From: Chara braunii
Taxonomy: Eukaryota > Streptophyta > Charophyceae > Charales > Characeae
Reading direction: 5' to 3'
Assembly: GCA_003427395.1 (NCBI GenBank)
Contig: BFEA01000304.1
Location: 153,153-176,254, forward strand
DNA length: 23,102 bases
Position numbers and translations under genes: made by a program. Under the pieces are notes generated by a model, which saw only the letters and a program-made list of their open reading frames with translations, was not told the DNA's origin and did no database searches. This document shows, in pieces, positions 7,691 to 15,854 of this stretch. The first letter of the stretch is position 1. Every line of letters starts with the position of its first letter.

Positions 7691-9553
7691 TCAGTTGTCT
7701 AAGGCTTGCCTGAGAGCGTAGAGTTCCCTCTCATAGGTAGATGTCGTGACCTTCTCTGAAGGCATTCTGGCGGACATGAACTCTACGGGTCTATACCCAT
7801 TGCCATCGTCTTGCTGTAACACTGCGCCTATGCCGTATTGACTCGCATCGGTCGTGACGACAAAGGGCAAGGATGGATCCGCGACTTTAAGGACTGGATA
7901 CTCTATCAATGCCTGCTTTAACTTCTTCATGGCAGACGTGCAGTCCTTATCCCACTTCCAGATGGTCTCCTTTCTCAACAATCTGCGAAGGGGCGCAACG
8001 ATGGTAGAGAAGTTTCTCACGAACTTCCGGAAGTAATTAGCTAAGCCCAAGAACGAGCGCGTACGTGGCGTGGGCCAATCTCTAATCGTTGCGATCTTGC
8101 TATCCTCTGGCTTAACGCCGTCTCCGTCTAAGACGTGGCCTAAGTACAAAACTGGGGTTTTCGCCCAATCGCACTTTTTTGCATTGATCTTGAAGTTAGC
8201 TTCCCTCAACTTCTCCAAGACCTGCCTGAGATGACCCTGATGCTCTTCGAGGGTCCTGCTAAACACTAGAATGTCATCTAGGTAAACTACAACAAATCTG
8301 TCTAACCATGGCCTAAACAAATCGTTCATACAGCGCTGGAATGTAGTTGGCGCATTGGTTAGTCCAAAGGGCATTACTATGAACTCGTAGTGCCCATATC
8401 TAGTCCGAAAGGCTATCTTATACTGATCATCAGGATGCACTTCTATCTGATGATATCCGGACTTCAAATCTATCTTGGAAAAATACTTCGCCCCCTGCAC
8501 TCGATCTAACAGATCGTCTATCCTAGGCAGTGGCTCAACATTCTTTACTGTAATAGCATTCAGACCCCTATAGTCTATGCACATCCTCATCTCTTCCTCT
8601 TTCTTAGGAACAAATAGAACAGGCGCTCCAAAAGGAGACGAACTGGGCCTAATCCAACCCTTCTCGAGGAGCTCGTCTAATTGCTTGCGAAGCTCCTCTA
8701 ACTCCCGTGGGGACATCTTATATACAGCGCCCTTAGGAGTTCTACTGCCAGGCTCTATCTCAATGCGGTGCTGGATGGGCCGCGGTACTACTCCTATCGG
8801 CGACTCAGTTAGGTCCTTGAACTCTTCCAGCAGCTTGGCAATTGCAGGGTCCATCGACTTTTCTTCCGTAGGCTCAGTCACCGGCCTAACATAGGCGACA
8901 AAAACTTGTTCCTCCAGTTTTTCCTTCTTTACTAATCTGGCGAATGCAGGCGCACTAAGGCAGCAATGTGCCAGTGGATTCTCTACTCCTGACACGTGAA
9001 ACAAGCGGGCAGTTTTAGCCTCGCCTGAAGAACTAGGGAGCCTACACTCGTGCTCCTTCAAATGGAGCGTGGCCCCGGCTGCCTCTCCCCAATCCATTCC
9101 CAGAACAATATTAAATGGGAGGCTGTCTTCTACGAGAAGAGTCAGGGACTGGAGGACCTTCTCCACTTTCTCATCCTTCTCTAGGCGAAAATACGCCTGG
9201 ACTCCCTCTACATACTCCTCTACAACCATAGTACGATTGTCTGCGAGGATACTAACTATGGGGTCTGTCAATTTCTGGACTTTAAGTCCCAGCCTCAACT
9301 TCTGCAGCGCTTTCTTACTAATATAGCTGCGGGTGGCCCCTGAGTCTACTAGGGCCCCTACTCTACTTCTAAATTTTTTTATATCTAGTAGGATCAGCTG
9401 CCCTTTATTCTCCTTCTTCATCTTGGCCCAGACGGGCCTCCCCTCCTTCAACTCTTCGGCTACGCCTGTGAGGGAGGTGTCTAGAGAGACCCTAATACAA
9501 GCGGTCTCTGGGCAGCTATCTAGACACCGGCCTGCAACCTTTGCCATAGGCAC
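7691..9553 (-). CDS. Gypsy pol block: protease, reverse transcriptase, RNase H
   Basis: A 620-codon open block; the frame extends upstream through the zinc knuckle to 9691, so the methionine at 9553 is unlikely to be the native start. The aspartic protease motif DSGA is at residues 70-73 with LGMDWG near 151. RT: RPSSSPFGAPVLFVPKK (302-318), FSKIDLKSGYHQI (358-370, first catalytic D362), MPFGLTNAPTTFQ (394-406) and YLDD at 424-427 (8273-8284), intact. RNase H: TTDAS (D569) and YERELYAL (E608). Together they process the polyprotein, copy the RNA and remove the template. The block ends at TGA 7691-7693, after ALRQALDN, where RNase H is not yet complete. This is the best preserved part of the element. 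Confidence 0.93.
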   Translation of the reverse strand: MPMAKVAGRCLDSCPETACIRVSLDTSLTGVAEELKEGRPVWAKMKKENKGQLILLDIKKFRSRVGALVDSGATRSYISKKALQKLRLGLKVQKLTDPIVSILADNRTMVVEEYVEGVQAYFRLEKDEKVEKVLQSLTLLVEDSLPFNIVLGMDWGEAAGATLHLKEHECRLPSSSGEAKTARLFHVSGVENPLAHCCLSAPAFARLVKKEKLEEQVFVAYVRPVTEPTEEKSMDPAIAKLLEEFKDLTESPIGVVPRPIQHRIEIEPGSRTPKGAVYKMSPRELEELRKQLDELLEKGWIRPSSSPFGAPVLFVPKKEEEMRMCIDYRGLNAITVKNVEPLPRIDDLLDRVQGAKYFSKIDLKSGYHQIEVHPDDQYKIAFRTRYGHYEFIVMPFGLTNAPTTFQRCMNDLFRPWLDRFVVVYLDDILVFSRTLEEHQGHLRQVLEKLREANFKINAKKCDWAKTPVLYLGHVLDGDGVKPEDSKIATIRDWPTPRTRSFLGLANYFRKFVRNFSTIVAPLRRLLRKETIWKWDKDCTSAMKKLKQALIEYPVLKVADPSLPFVVTTDASQYGIGAVLQQDDGNGYRPVEFMSARMPSEKVTTSTYERELYALRQALDN

Positions 9554-9637
9554 ATGTGGTGTGGGAGTCTCCTGCCGGCTAGCGCTATGTTCCCCAGATG
9601 ACCCTTGGGCAGCCGTTCGGGTCTCGCGATACTTAGG

Positions 9638-9694
9638 ACAATATTTAATGATATGACCCGGGTCATCGCAAAAAATGCACTGGCCCCGGTTCTA
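9638..9694 (-). pseudogene. Gag nucleocapsid zinc knuckle (CCHC)
   Basis: CIFCDDPGHIIKYC gives C-x2-C-x4-H-x4-C, with codons at 9677-9679, 9668-9670, 9653-9655 and 9638-9640 on the - strand. It binds element RNA for packaging. It lies in the same frame as both gag (9881-10951) and pol (7691-9553), with TAG at 9692-9694 immediately before NRGQC. Confidence 0.85.
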
Positions 9695-9880
9695 TCGTTG
9701 TTGCCATAAAGTCTGGTCCAGACCCAAAGTTTCCCAAGGCCTACCGTGCAGTAGCCCCGGGTGCCATCCTCCTACCCTATAGGAAGACCTATTCCTAGGA
9801 CGTTTTTGGGGGGGACCTTGACCCCTTCCTCCCGCTTGGCGGTTTCCTCCTCTGCCGCCAACCCCCTGATCGCCCTGGAA

Positions 9881-11167
9881 TCAGCTCCCTGAGGCCCGAC
9901 CCCCTTGGCGCTGGCCTCGTCCTCCTCCTTGCGGCCTCCCTCCGGCCGCGACAGCAGCGTAAGATCTCCCCTGGTCCACACCGTTGTCCTCTTCCTCTAA
10001 CCCCCACTTGATCTGTTTGTAGGGGATCTCATCTGCACTACCCTCATCTAAGGTCAAGACAAGGCTGTCTTTGGTCTTTACCTGCCCAGAAATAGTGCGG
10101 CCCTTCCATTGCTTTCCCTTATCCAAATCTTTGTGCCAGAAGGTGGAAACTGACATAGACTTGGCCTCAAAGGCCACCACCTCACGACTAAGAGAATCGT
10201 ACGTAGTGGCAGGGTCTTCGCTCTTTGCGAAGAAATGCCCTCGAAGGGCTTCGGGTATAGCCCGATAGAAGAGGCCGACCAACTGGGTGTCCGTAACCCC
10301 GTGGTCAGGGACAGCCACTAACTCATCCATTGTACTCTTAAGGGCCCTGACACTTTTCCACTTACGAGAGTGGATCGTCGGCAGCCTATCTGAGGCTTTA
10401 ACGCTGCGGGCGACATCAACGAATCTCTCGCGCAACAACTTCAAGAATTCGGTGAGGGACGTGAACGAGAAGTACGCAACGGGATCGTTACTACAGTTGG
10501 CAGCGCGAACTAGGGATCTTGCAAAACTGGCGGCCTCATCTCTCAGTGCGTGGATCGCAATTAGAACCTGCTGATCTGGGGAGACCTGTTGCAGATGCAC
10601 ATAGGTCTTGACATTGGCCTCCCAATTGTCAAAGTTCTCTTCCCGTTTTTCACTATAGGAATCAGAGAATTTGACTTTGACCGGCTCCCGACGAGGAGGA
10701 CGTGCTTCCTCCTCCTTGGGAGTTGCCGCTTTAACGCCTTCAATGGCGCCGGCACAAAACCGCTCAGTCTTGTCGAGGCAGTGGCCCACCTCGGTTCGCA
10801 TTTGGGCTGGGAGTTCAGTCTGGGCAGCTAATTGCTCTTCTATCCTTTTTACGTCCTCTAATTCTTTGGCCGCCTCCGCTGCCGCGTCCACTCTCCTCTT
10901 CTTCTCCCTCATCACTGCCAATCTCCATTCCATCCTCTTCTCATCTTCCATCGCCTGCCGCTTTACAACATTTTTTTATGCTTCCCAAGCTCTCATCGCG
11001 GCTTCCTGATCGTCCTTAGAGATATACATTGCCACTTCTTCTTCTTCGCCTAGTGATAAGTTGGCGACCCACTCTGAGATCCGCTTCTCCATCTCCTCAT
11101 CCCTACTGCCACTGTACTGCCCCTTCTTCCTCTGCAGCAGCGTTTCATCTTCTTCCTCCTCTTCCAC
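9881..11167 (-). CDS. Gypsy Gag block (capsid region)
   Basis: Two open parts in one frame, 11167-10979 and 10951-9884, separated by TAA at 10976-10978; the second ends at TGA 9881-9883 and the frame then continues to the zinc knuckle. It begins acidic (EEEEEDETLLQRKK), passes KRISEWVANLSLGEEEE, then a lysine/arginine-rich helical part (REKKRRVDAAAEAAKELE). The capsid-like region DNWEANVKTYVHLQQV to RALKSTMDELVAVP (about 10630-10300) fits retrotransposon Gag. The tail is glycine/arginine/glutamine-rich (GGRPQGGGRGQRQGG). Gag assembles the cytoplasmic particle. The wording resembles Gag of Chara repeats as I remember them, which is not a search result. Confidence 0.8.
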
Positions 11168-11472
11168 CTCTCCGTTTCCTCTTCTTTCTGTATCCTCTCC
11201 TTCTCTCTGGCCATCTCTTCTTCTATCTTCTTCAATTTGGCCGCCTGCTCCTCCTTCAAGGCCTTCTTCTTGGCCTCCTTCTCCTTCCTCTCCTGCAGAA
11301 TGGCGGCCATCTTTTCCTCCTCCTCCTTCGTGTAAGGTTGGGTGGAAGTACCACCCCGAGTCCCTACTCTACACGTGAACGTGGGCCAGAAGCCCAGAGG
11401 AAAGAGGAGACGCCAAAGGGTCCCCCAGAGGGAGAACCCAACGAGCAACCCATACATCGGATAGTCGTCCAT
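11168..11472 (-). pseudogene. Gag N-terminal coiled-coil part, shifted frame
   Basis: From ATG at 11470-11472 (MDDYPMYG) the frame passes GTRGGTSTQPYTKEEEEK and then a long lysine/glutamate helix (KKALKEEQAAKLKKIEEEMA) likely to form a coiled coil. Near 11168 it leaves the gag frame: this frame goes on as KRRKKMKRCC to 11050, while the sensible continuation VEEEEEDETLL is in the 11167 frame. One frameshift therefore splits gag. An alternative start lies a little upstream at 11502. The helix could serve Gag multimerisation; this is inference from composition. Confidence 0.6.
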
Positions 11473-11502
11473 CGTGGTGTTAGGTGCACGACAATGTCCC
11501 AC

Positions 11503-12701
11503 TCCTCACCACTTAGACCTACCCGGACACATTGACCTACTGACTGACTCTCTAAGATCCACTACTCATAAGTACTCTAGGTTGTCACTACTGAACTAAC
11601 AGCTGATCAGGAGGCATTTAAGGAGATCCCCCAAACTCCGCAAGAATTATTTAACGTTGCAGTCAGGACGACATGATCAGCATAGTTCTTGCTGGCAATT
11701 TCAGCCCACAACTCAGCCGTTCCGGCCTACTGTGCCACACCGAGCAGCCCGCCGGTCTGTACCGGTCCTTGGAGGGGTTCCTATCCCTCGGGACAGTCGA
11801 GTCGTCAGACACAGATCATCAGCCTTACTAGGTCCGGTAGGGGAGTGGTTCAACCAGGCCTCAACACTTAAAGTCCGCCTTCGTTTCAGCCTACAGCTCG
11901 GAGTTCGGACCCTCTACACTAAACTCAGTAGACTTGTCGGACAGTACCGGTCATTGGGCTAGACGAGTTGTTTAACGAGCGCTCGCCGCTCATGCCCAGG
12001 TCTCCAGATGCCAGAGTAGAGATTAGTCCTACTAAGTCCCGTGCAGGTTTGGCAGCAAGGCCCTATCCTTCATCCACAGAGAGCTATCACCTAAGACAGA
12101 AGAGACTCAATGCAGAAAGGAAAGACAGACTGACTCAAACTCAGCAAGTACCGTGGGGTAATTGCACATCCACAGGGTAAGGGGATAGGATAAGGGCCCA
12201 GCAAGATATCACCAACCCCAGCTTGGTCAAAATCTTGGTCAGCAGCTCCGGTCAACGCCTCGGTCAACGCTGAGTCAACACGGGCAACCCCCCAGTCAAC
12301 GCTTGGTCAACACCCTCCGTCAACGCCTGGTCCACCCTTTCTCAGCCCTCTGGTCAACGCTCTGGTCAACACCCTGGTCAACCCTTCACCTCGACTACGG
12401 CTGCCGGCACCATCACCTTCGTCACCCTCGCCGCTTCCTTCCCCTTCCTTCACTCTTTTTCTTCTTCACTTTTTTTTTTTTTTTTTTTTTTTTGTTCACC
12501 CCTGGCTATGTATGTCTTCTTCTCCAACGTCCTCCTTCCACACTTCTTTTTCTCTCTCTCCTTAGCCCCGCCTTCTTTGTCCTCCCTGTCTTTCTCCTTT
12601 GGTGCCCTGTGATGAAGCTCCGCCGCTATGGCGGCTATCTTCCTCCTCCGTCGGACAGCGCAGCTCGCCTCACAGGTAAGTGACAACCAATCTTGGATCG
12701 C

Positions 12702-12744
<43 letters not shown>

Positions 12745-12972
12745 GTCGTAGCGGTATCTTCAGCGCAGCAGGTAAGAACCCAATCTTGTATCTCTCATCT
12801 CTCTCTCTCTCGCTCTCTCGGTCTTCTTCGTCGTCGTGGTCTTCTGGTTGCAGGTGCGCGGCGGCTTCTTCCACCTCGAGAACCGCTATGGCGGACTGCC
12901 TTCTCCAGCGGCCACTTCAGCTATGGGGCATCGACCCTGCACACAACGGCGCGCGCGGAACAGCGGGTACCA
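11503..12972 (-). other. Gypsy 5' leader (untranslated), with internal repeats
   Basis: About 1.5 kb between the primer site and gag, with no frame resembling a known protein on either strand. It contains a GTCAAC cluster (12251-12382), a 24-nt T run (12470-12493, an A run in the element sense), two (CT)n tracts (12705-12741 and about 12798-12819), and CTATGGCGGCTAT at 12626-12638, a 13-mer also present in the right LTR at 13218-13230. Long leaders occur in plant Gypsy elements. Confidence 0.65.
12251..12382 (-). repeat. Nine GTCAAC motifs (GTTGAC on the element strand)
   Basis: Copies begin at 12251, 12263, 12274, 12295, 12306, 12319, 12353, 12365 and 12377, mostly 11-13 bp apart or near multiples of that. 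On the - strand eight fit TTGAC[CT], the core of the W-box bound by WRKY factors. It may be a decayed 12-bp tandem repeat rather than a regulatory module. Confidence 0.7.
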
Positions 12973-12984
12973 GCTCTGATACCA
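12973..12984 (-). other. Primer-binding site, initiator tRNA-Met
   Basis: On the - strand TGGTATCAGAGC starts one base inside the 5' LTR, complementary to the 3' end of plant initiator tRNA-Met, the usual primer for plant Gypsy and Copia elements. It fixes the orientation and the 5' LTR boundary. Confidence 0.93.
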
Positions 12985-12985
12985 G

Positions 12986-13882
12986 TGCATTCAGACTCGA
13001 CTTATTCACACTTTTCATGCACGTGAACAGCAGCACACAACTGGCGACTTGCGGCCATACAGTACACAGAGATATACCTTCCAGGTAAGTTCGCTTCCAC
13101 TGGCTATGGAGACTGTGCGCCTCAAACACTCATTGTTCACACTCTGGATCACCTTGGATGTCCCACACGCGATACCCAGTACACAGACACAGTACACACT
13201 CTTCCCCTAAGCTACAACTATGGCGGCTATGGCCGCTACTACCCTACGGCTATGGCCACAGTTTGCCACTCTCGCCCTCTTTGTCTTCGGGCCTCCTGCA
13301 GACCTCCTCGCACAAGCTGCTGAGGCAGCGCTTCCACATGGCTTCCGCAGGAATGAATAATGGTTGGACGCAGCCTCTTGATTTATACTTCTGTGTTGCG
13401 TTGGTCTGCCCTGTGTCCCTTGGCCCCGGGTGCACACAGTCCTAGACGGTACTTGCTGGACAGGACCGGACTGCCTAACTGGGACTGTTGACTCAGCGAA
13501 GTGGCCTACCACCACTTGACCACTTGCCTCTGTTCAATGCAGGCTCACTCCGAAAGGCCACTTCTAGAAACCTCTAACTTGGTCTTTCGGTACTGTAGCA
13601 GATACGACTTTGCCCCTTCAGGTAAGTAGCAGCTACGACCTTGACTCTTCAGACATCCTACAACTACGATTTCGGAACTGTCTAGACTTCTACCCTACAG
13701 GTCTACAGTTCGATTCCCTTCTACCTTGTGACCTATGAAAACCTACCTACCACTGGCGGTCCTACAGGTTGCAGGTTCAAATCTACGGGTTGACACTGGT
13801 ACTGTACACAGGTAAGACGGGGAACTAGGGATCGAGCCCTGGGATCTGCATTCGCTACTGCGAATTGGTGAATACCGTTTCA
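12986..13882 (-). repeat. 5' LTR of the Gypsy element
   Basis: It is the partner of 5037-5930, with the same TG...CA ends. In the element sense it is the promoter-bearing copy next to the primer-binding site. The candidate TATA box is at 13382-13387 (TATAAA on the - strand). Confidence 0.95.
13382..13387 (-). promoter_or_regulatory. Candidate TATA box, 5' LTR
   Basis: TATAAA on the - strand, at the equivalent place to 5433-5438. This copy would drive the full-length element RNA toward the PBS and gag. Confidence 0.42.
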
Positions 13883-13886
13883 TATA
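13883..13886. repeat. 4-bp target-site duplication of the Gypsy element (right copy)
   Basis: TATA directly follows the right LTR and matches 5033-5036. Confidence 0.6.
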
Positions 13887-14535
13887 GATAAATTATCTCT
13901 TTTATCAGATATGGTAGTGAATTAGGGGAATAAAACGTAGGCTGGTGGATTCATTCCCAAAGCGATAGACCTCTGCAGTGTCCAAGAATTAAATGAATGT
14001 CATTGGCGGCCCCAATTAGAGCGTCAGGTGTGGTTCTGGTAGCACAAGGGGAACCGAATATGAATGACTTATGAATTTATTCACCTGCACTTGAAAAAAT
14101 GAGGTGATGTGAAAATTAACATATATCTTTATTTGGTAGGACATTGTTAATCAACAATATGAGATTGGCTGCAATTTGGTATAAATCTGCTTTATGGTCA
14201 CTTAACAAAGGGTCTACCAAGGCATTACAAAGACAACTCACTGCCTTTTTTTGGCGTGGTGATTATGAAACACCACATGGCTTGGAGTACTCAGATCCAG
14301 CCCAACGCGTGATAATTGCTACAGACCTCTAATGGCAAACCCTGAGCCTTGAGCAAATTCGGATACCGACCCCTCAATCTACAAGGGAGGTGCACCCTCT
14401 TACTTGGGTAGAGGATTGGTATTGGACTATTCCTCGACCTCATGCCCACTCCACTAAGATAGAGGTGAAAGGTGCAGCTATCGGAGGTGCAAACCTCAAA
14501 GATTATAATCTCTGCCAGTTAAGGCGGCCTGTTGG
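13887..14535 (+). pseudogene. LINE ORF2: reverse transcriptase thumb/connection part
   Basis: The LINE resumes after the Gypsy insertion. From about 14132, LVGTLLINNMRLAAIWYKSA, then ALQRQLTAFFWRGD matches the region C-terminal to the LINE RT palm, which in family members reads like LLIN-x-M-x-AAIWY followed by LQR-x-x-x-x-FFW. The frame stops at 14330-14332 and the part to 14535 is interrupted. The first ~240 bp (13887-14130) hold no readable frame and only match by position. Confidence 0.7.
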
Positions 14536-14928
14536 TTGCTGCGTCCCAGGATAGATGTTAAGGCTATTGTACAATATCGCTGGGTTTTTCATCTCAACAT
14601 CTATGACGATTTGCTCAAGCCAGCTAAGTGGTGTCAAGGGTCTAAAGAAAGATCAACAAAGTTTGCTTCATTGCAATGGCAGATAGTTCATAGGAGTTTA
14701 TCAACCAACAACTGGTTCATACACCACTCTAGGCTGGAACAAAGAGGTTTGGTCGTACCATGGTCCCATTTCTGTGTACGAGTCTTTCCTAATAAAAAAA
14801 ATAGGGAAATGATCGAACATGTTTTTCTACAATGTCCACGAGCAATCTTGTTATGGCATTATGTTTGGCAAAGATTGACAAGCCTAGAATGGTCATGGGA
14901 TTGGAGGGCAATTCTTTTGGGCTGGAAT
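14536..14928 (+). pseudogene. LINE ORF2: reverse-transcriptase zinc-binding domain (zf-RVT)
   Basis: The frame from 14536 reads FASLQWQIVHRSLSTNNWF, RLEQRGLVVPWSHFC, MIEHVFLQCPRAILLWHY, the hallmark of the plant LINE RVT zinc-binding domain. Only one cysteine of the expected first pair is clear (CVRV), so metal binding is doubtful. It runs to ILLGWN at 14928, where the hAT element cuts in. The following codons of the LINE resume at 21720 as PLLISLSNFQQNF. The reading beyond 14928 in this frame is transposon sequence and not part of the protein. Confidence 0.82.
14921..14928. repeat. 8-bp target-site duplication of the hAT element (left copy)
   Basis: GCTGGAAT here and at 21712-21719. The visible match is 10 bp, but taking CTATGTTG as the terminal repeat on both sides leaves exactly 8 bp, the hAT length; the two extra bases are a chance flank match plus the first base of the inverted repeat. 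Confidence 0.88.
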
Positions 14929-14954
14929 CTATGTTGCACGCCCGGCCGCGGCCG
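14929..14954 (+). repeat. hAT left terminal inverted repeat
   Basis: CTATGTTGCACGCCCGGCCG and a few more bases pair with the right end, apart from one inserted C after CTATGTTG and one or two differences further in. The inner limit is approximate. Confidence 0.75.
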
Positions 14955-15004
14955 GGGGGTCCGAATCGGTCGTGGCCGAGGCCGATGACCGAATCGGCCT
15001 GGTT

Positions 15005-15016
15005 CGGCCTAGGCCG
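15005..15016. promoter_or_regulatory. Subterminal palindrome, left end
   Basis: CGGCCTAGGCCG is a perfect 12-bp palindrome, repeated at 21658-21669 near the other end. It lies among several GGCCGA and CGAATCGG motifs (14950-15030) and is a plausible transposase binding site, by analogy with other hAT elements. Confidence 0.45.
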
Positions 15017-15085
15017 ACCAACCGAGTTTGGTACATGATTTTTTTCCCTCATTTTTCACGTGTAAAAAAAAAATAGAAAAATATA

Positions 15086-15116
15086 GGTGTGTAGGGCTGA
15101 AAAAGCCCTACACGCC
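15086..15116. other. Perfect hairpin near the hAT left end
   Basis: GTGTAGGGCT (15089-15098) pairs perfectly with AGCCCTACAC (15104-15113) around a GAAAA loop. One wobble and two more G-C pairs extend the stem to 15086-15116. Confidence 0.75.
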
Positions 15117-15256
15117 CATATTTTTTTTTGGGGTGTCGGGCCTCCGCGCAGCGCAGGAAAAAAAAACGAAAAAAAAAAAAAAAGGGCCCGGTGGGCCGTT
15201 TTGGCCCTATTTCGGTGCCAACGGGTGACGGGCACCGTGTGGGCAGTGTGAGGAGG

Positions 15257-15335
15257 GCCGTTTCAGATAAATGTTGTTGCCACTTCAGATAAATGCTGCC
15301 ATTTATCTGAAACGGCAACAGTTATTGCTGTTGCC
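15257..15335. other. Two adjacent inverted repeats
   Basis: GCCGTTTCAGATAAATG (15257-15273) is matched perfectly by its reverse complement at 15300-15316, with the 13-mer-like CTTCAGATAAATGC repeated in the loop. A second stem, GGCAACAG (15314-15321) with CTGTTGCC (15328-15335), follows at once. Confidence 0.8.
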
Positions 15336-15363
15336 GTTATGCTGCCGAAATACCTGGTCGCAC

Positions 15364-15365
<2 letters not shown>

Positions 15366-15398
<33 letters not shown>

Positions 15399-15478
15399 GT
15401 TGAGAGATCGTTGAGAGAGAGAGAGAGAGAGAGATCTTCTTCTTCTTCTTCTTCTTCTTCTTCTTCTTGGTGCGCAGT
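15366..15478. repeat. (AG)n followed by (CTT)n microsatellite
   Basis: (AG)n broken by two ATCGTTG inserts, then (CTT)n from about 15436. It is the same compound order as at 459-620. Open frames across it on either strand are repeat translations. Confidence 0.9.
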
Positions 15479-15600
15479 TGGCAGCGGCGCGCGCCGCGCG
15501 ACCTGGCGGGACAGCGCCTCGACATCGAGCAGTGGCCGCCCGACGGCCCTCGCCATGGCCACGCGCGACCTTTTTCATCGCGCTGCCATTTTAGTGCCCG

Positions 15601-15670
15601 GCTGCGGCCGAACGCGGCCGAACACTGCCGTACAGGGCCGAACAGGGCCGAACGTGGGCGGACGCGGCCG
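15601..15670 (+). repeat. 10-bp tandem repeat, seven units (GGCCGAAC-type)
   Basis: Seven successive decamers each end in GCCG or a one-base variant. Exact GGCCGAAC occurs at 15606, 15616, 15636 and 15646. It lies about 185 bp upstream of the likely transposase start. Confidence 0.8.
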
Positions 15671-15854
15671 TTTCAGGTAGCGGTTGTGCGTGGGGCCAAC
15701 CGGCCGGGATCGACGGGGAGCACGGGCGTCGGCGACATCAGGGGGACGCGACAGTGGCGGCAACGGGGACGTCAGGGACTGCGTCGAAGGTGCGGCACGG
15801 TCCGACGACATCGACGGTCATCGCGACAACTTCTTGGATTCGGGTGGGGGGACG

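Larger units (their letters stand above)
5037..13882 (-). mobile_element. Ty3/Gypsy chromovirus-like LTR retrotransposon
   Basis: Two LTRs (5037-5930 and 12986-13882) bound an internal region with all expected parts in - strand order: PBS, leader, gag, zinc knuckle, protease, RT, RNase H, integrase zinc domain, integrase core and chromodomain-like tail, purine tract, 3' LTR. Integrase downstream of RT/RNase H defines Gypsy. Gag and pol share one reading frame, as in many plant chromoviruses. The frame carries stops at 10976, 9881, 9692, 7691, 7679, 7223 and 7067, plus a frameshift near 11168, so the copy is not autonomous. The LTRs differ at roughly 45 positions by my eye count (about 95% identical), mostly transitions, so it is not a recent insertion. 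It lies inside the LINE reverse transcriptase, in the opposite orientation. Confidence 0.95.

Noticed and set aside
5969-11167. Alternative genetic code or programmed stop readthrough in gag-pol
   Set aside because: All three stop codons occur, at varied places, in an element beside other decayed elements. Mutation is the simpler explanation.
13158-13515. Frames inside the LTRs (both strands), e.g. 5258-5566 and 13207-13515 (-)
   Set aside because: Present in both LTRs because the LTRs are copies; no known domain. They are not gene duplicates.
14789-15052. Frames reading from the LINE zinc-binding domain into the hAT left end
   Set aside because: They cross the insertion junction at 14928/14929, so the portion beyond is transposon end and not a fused protein.
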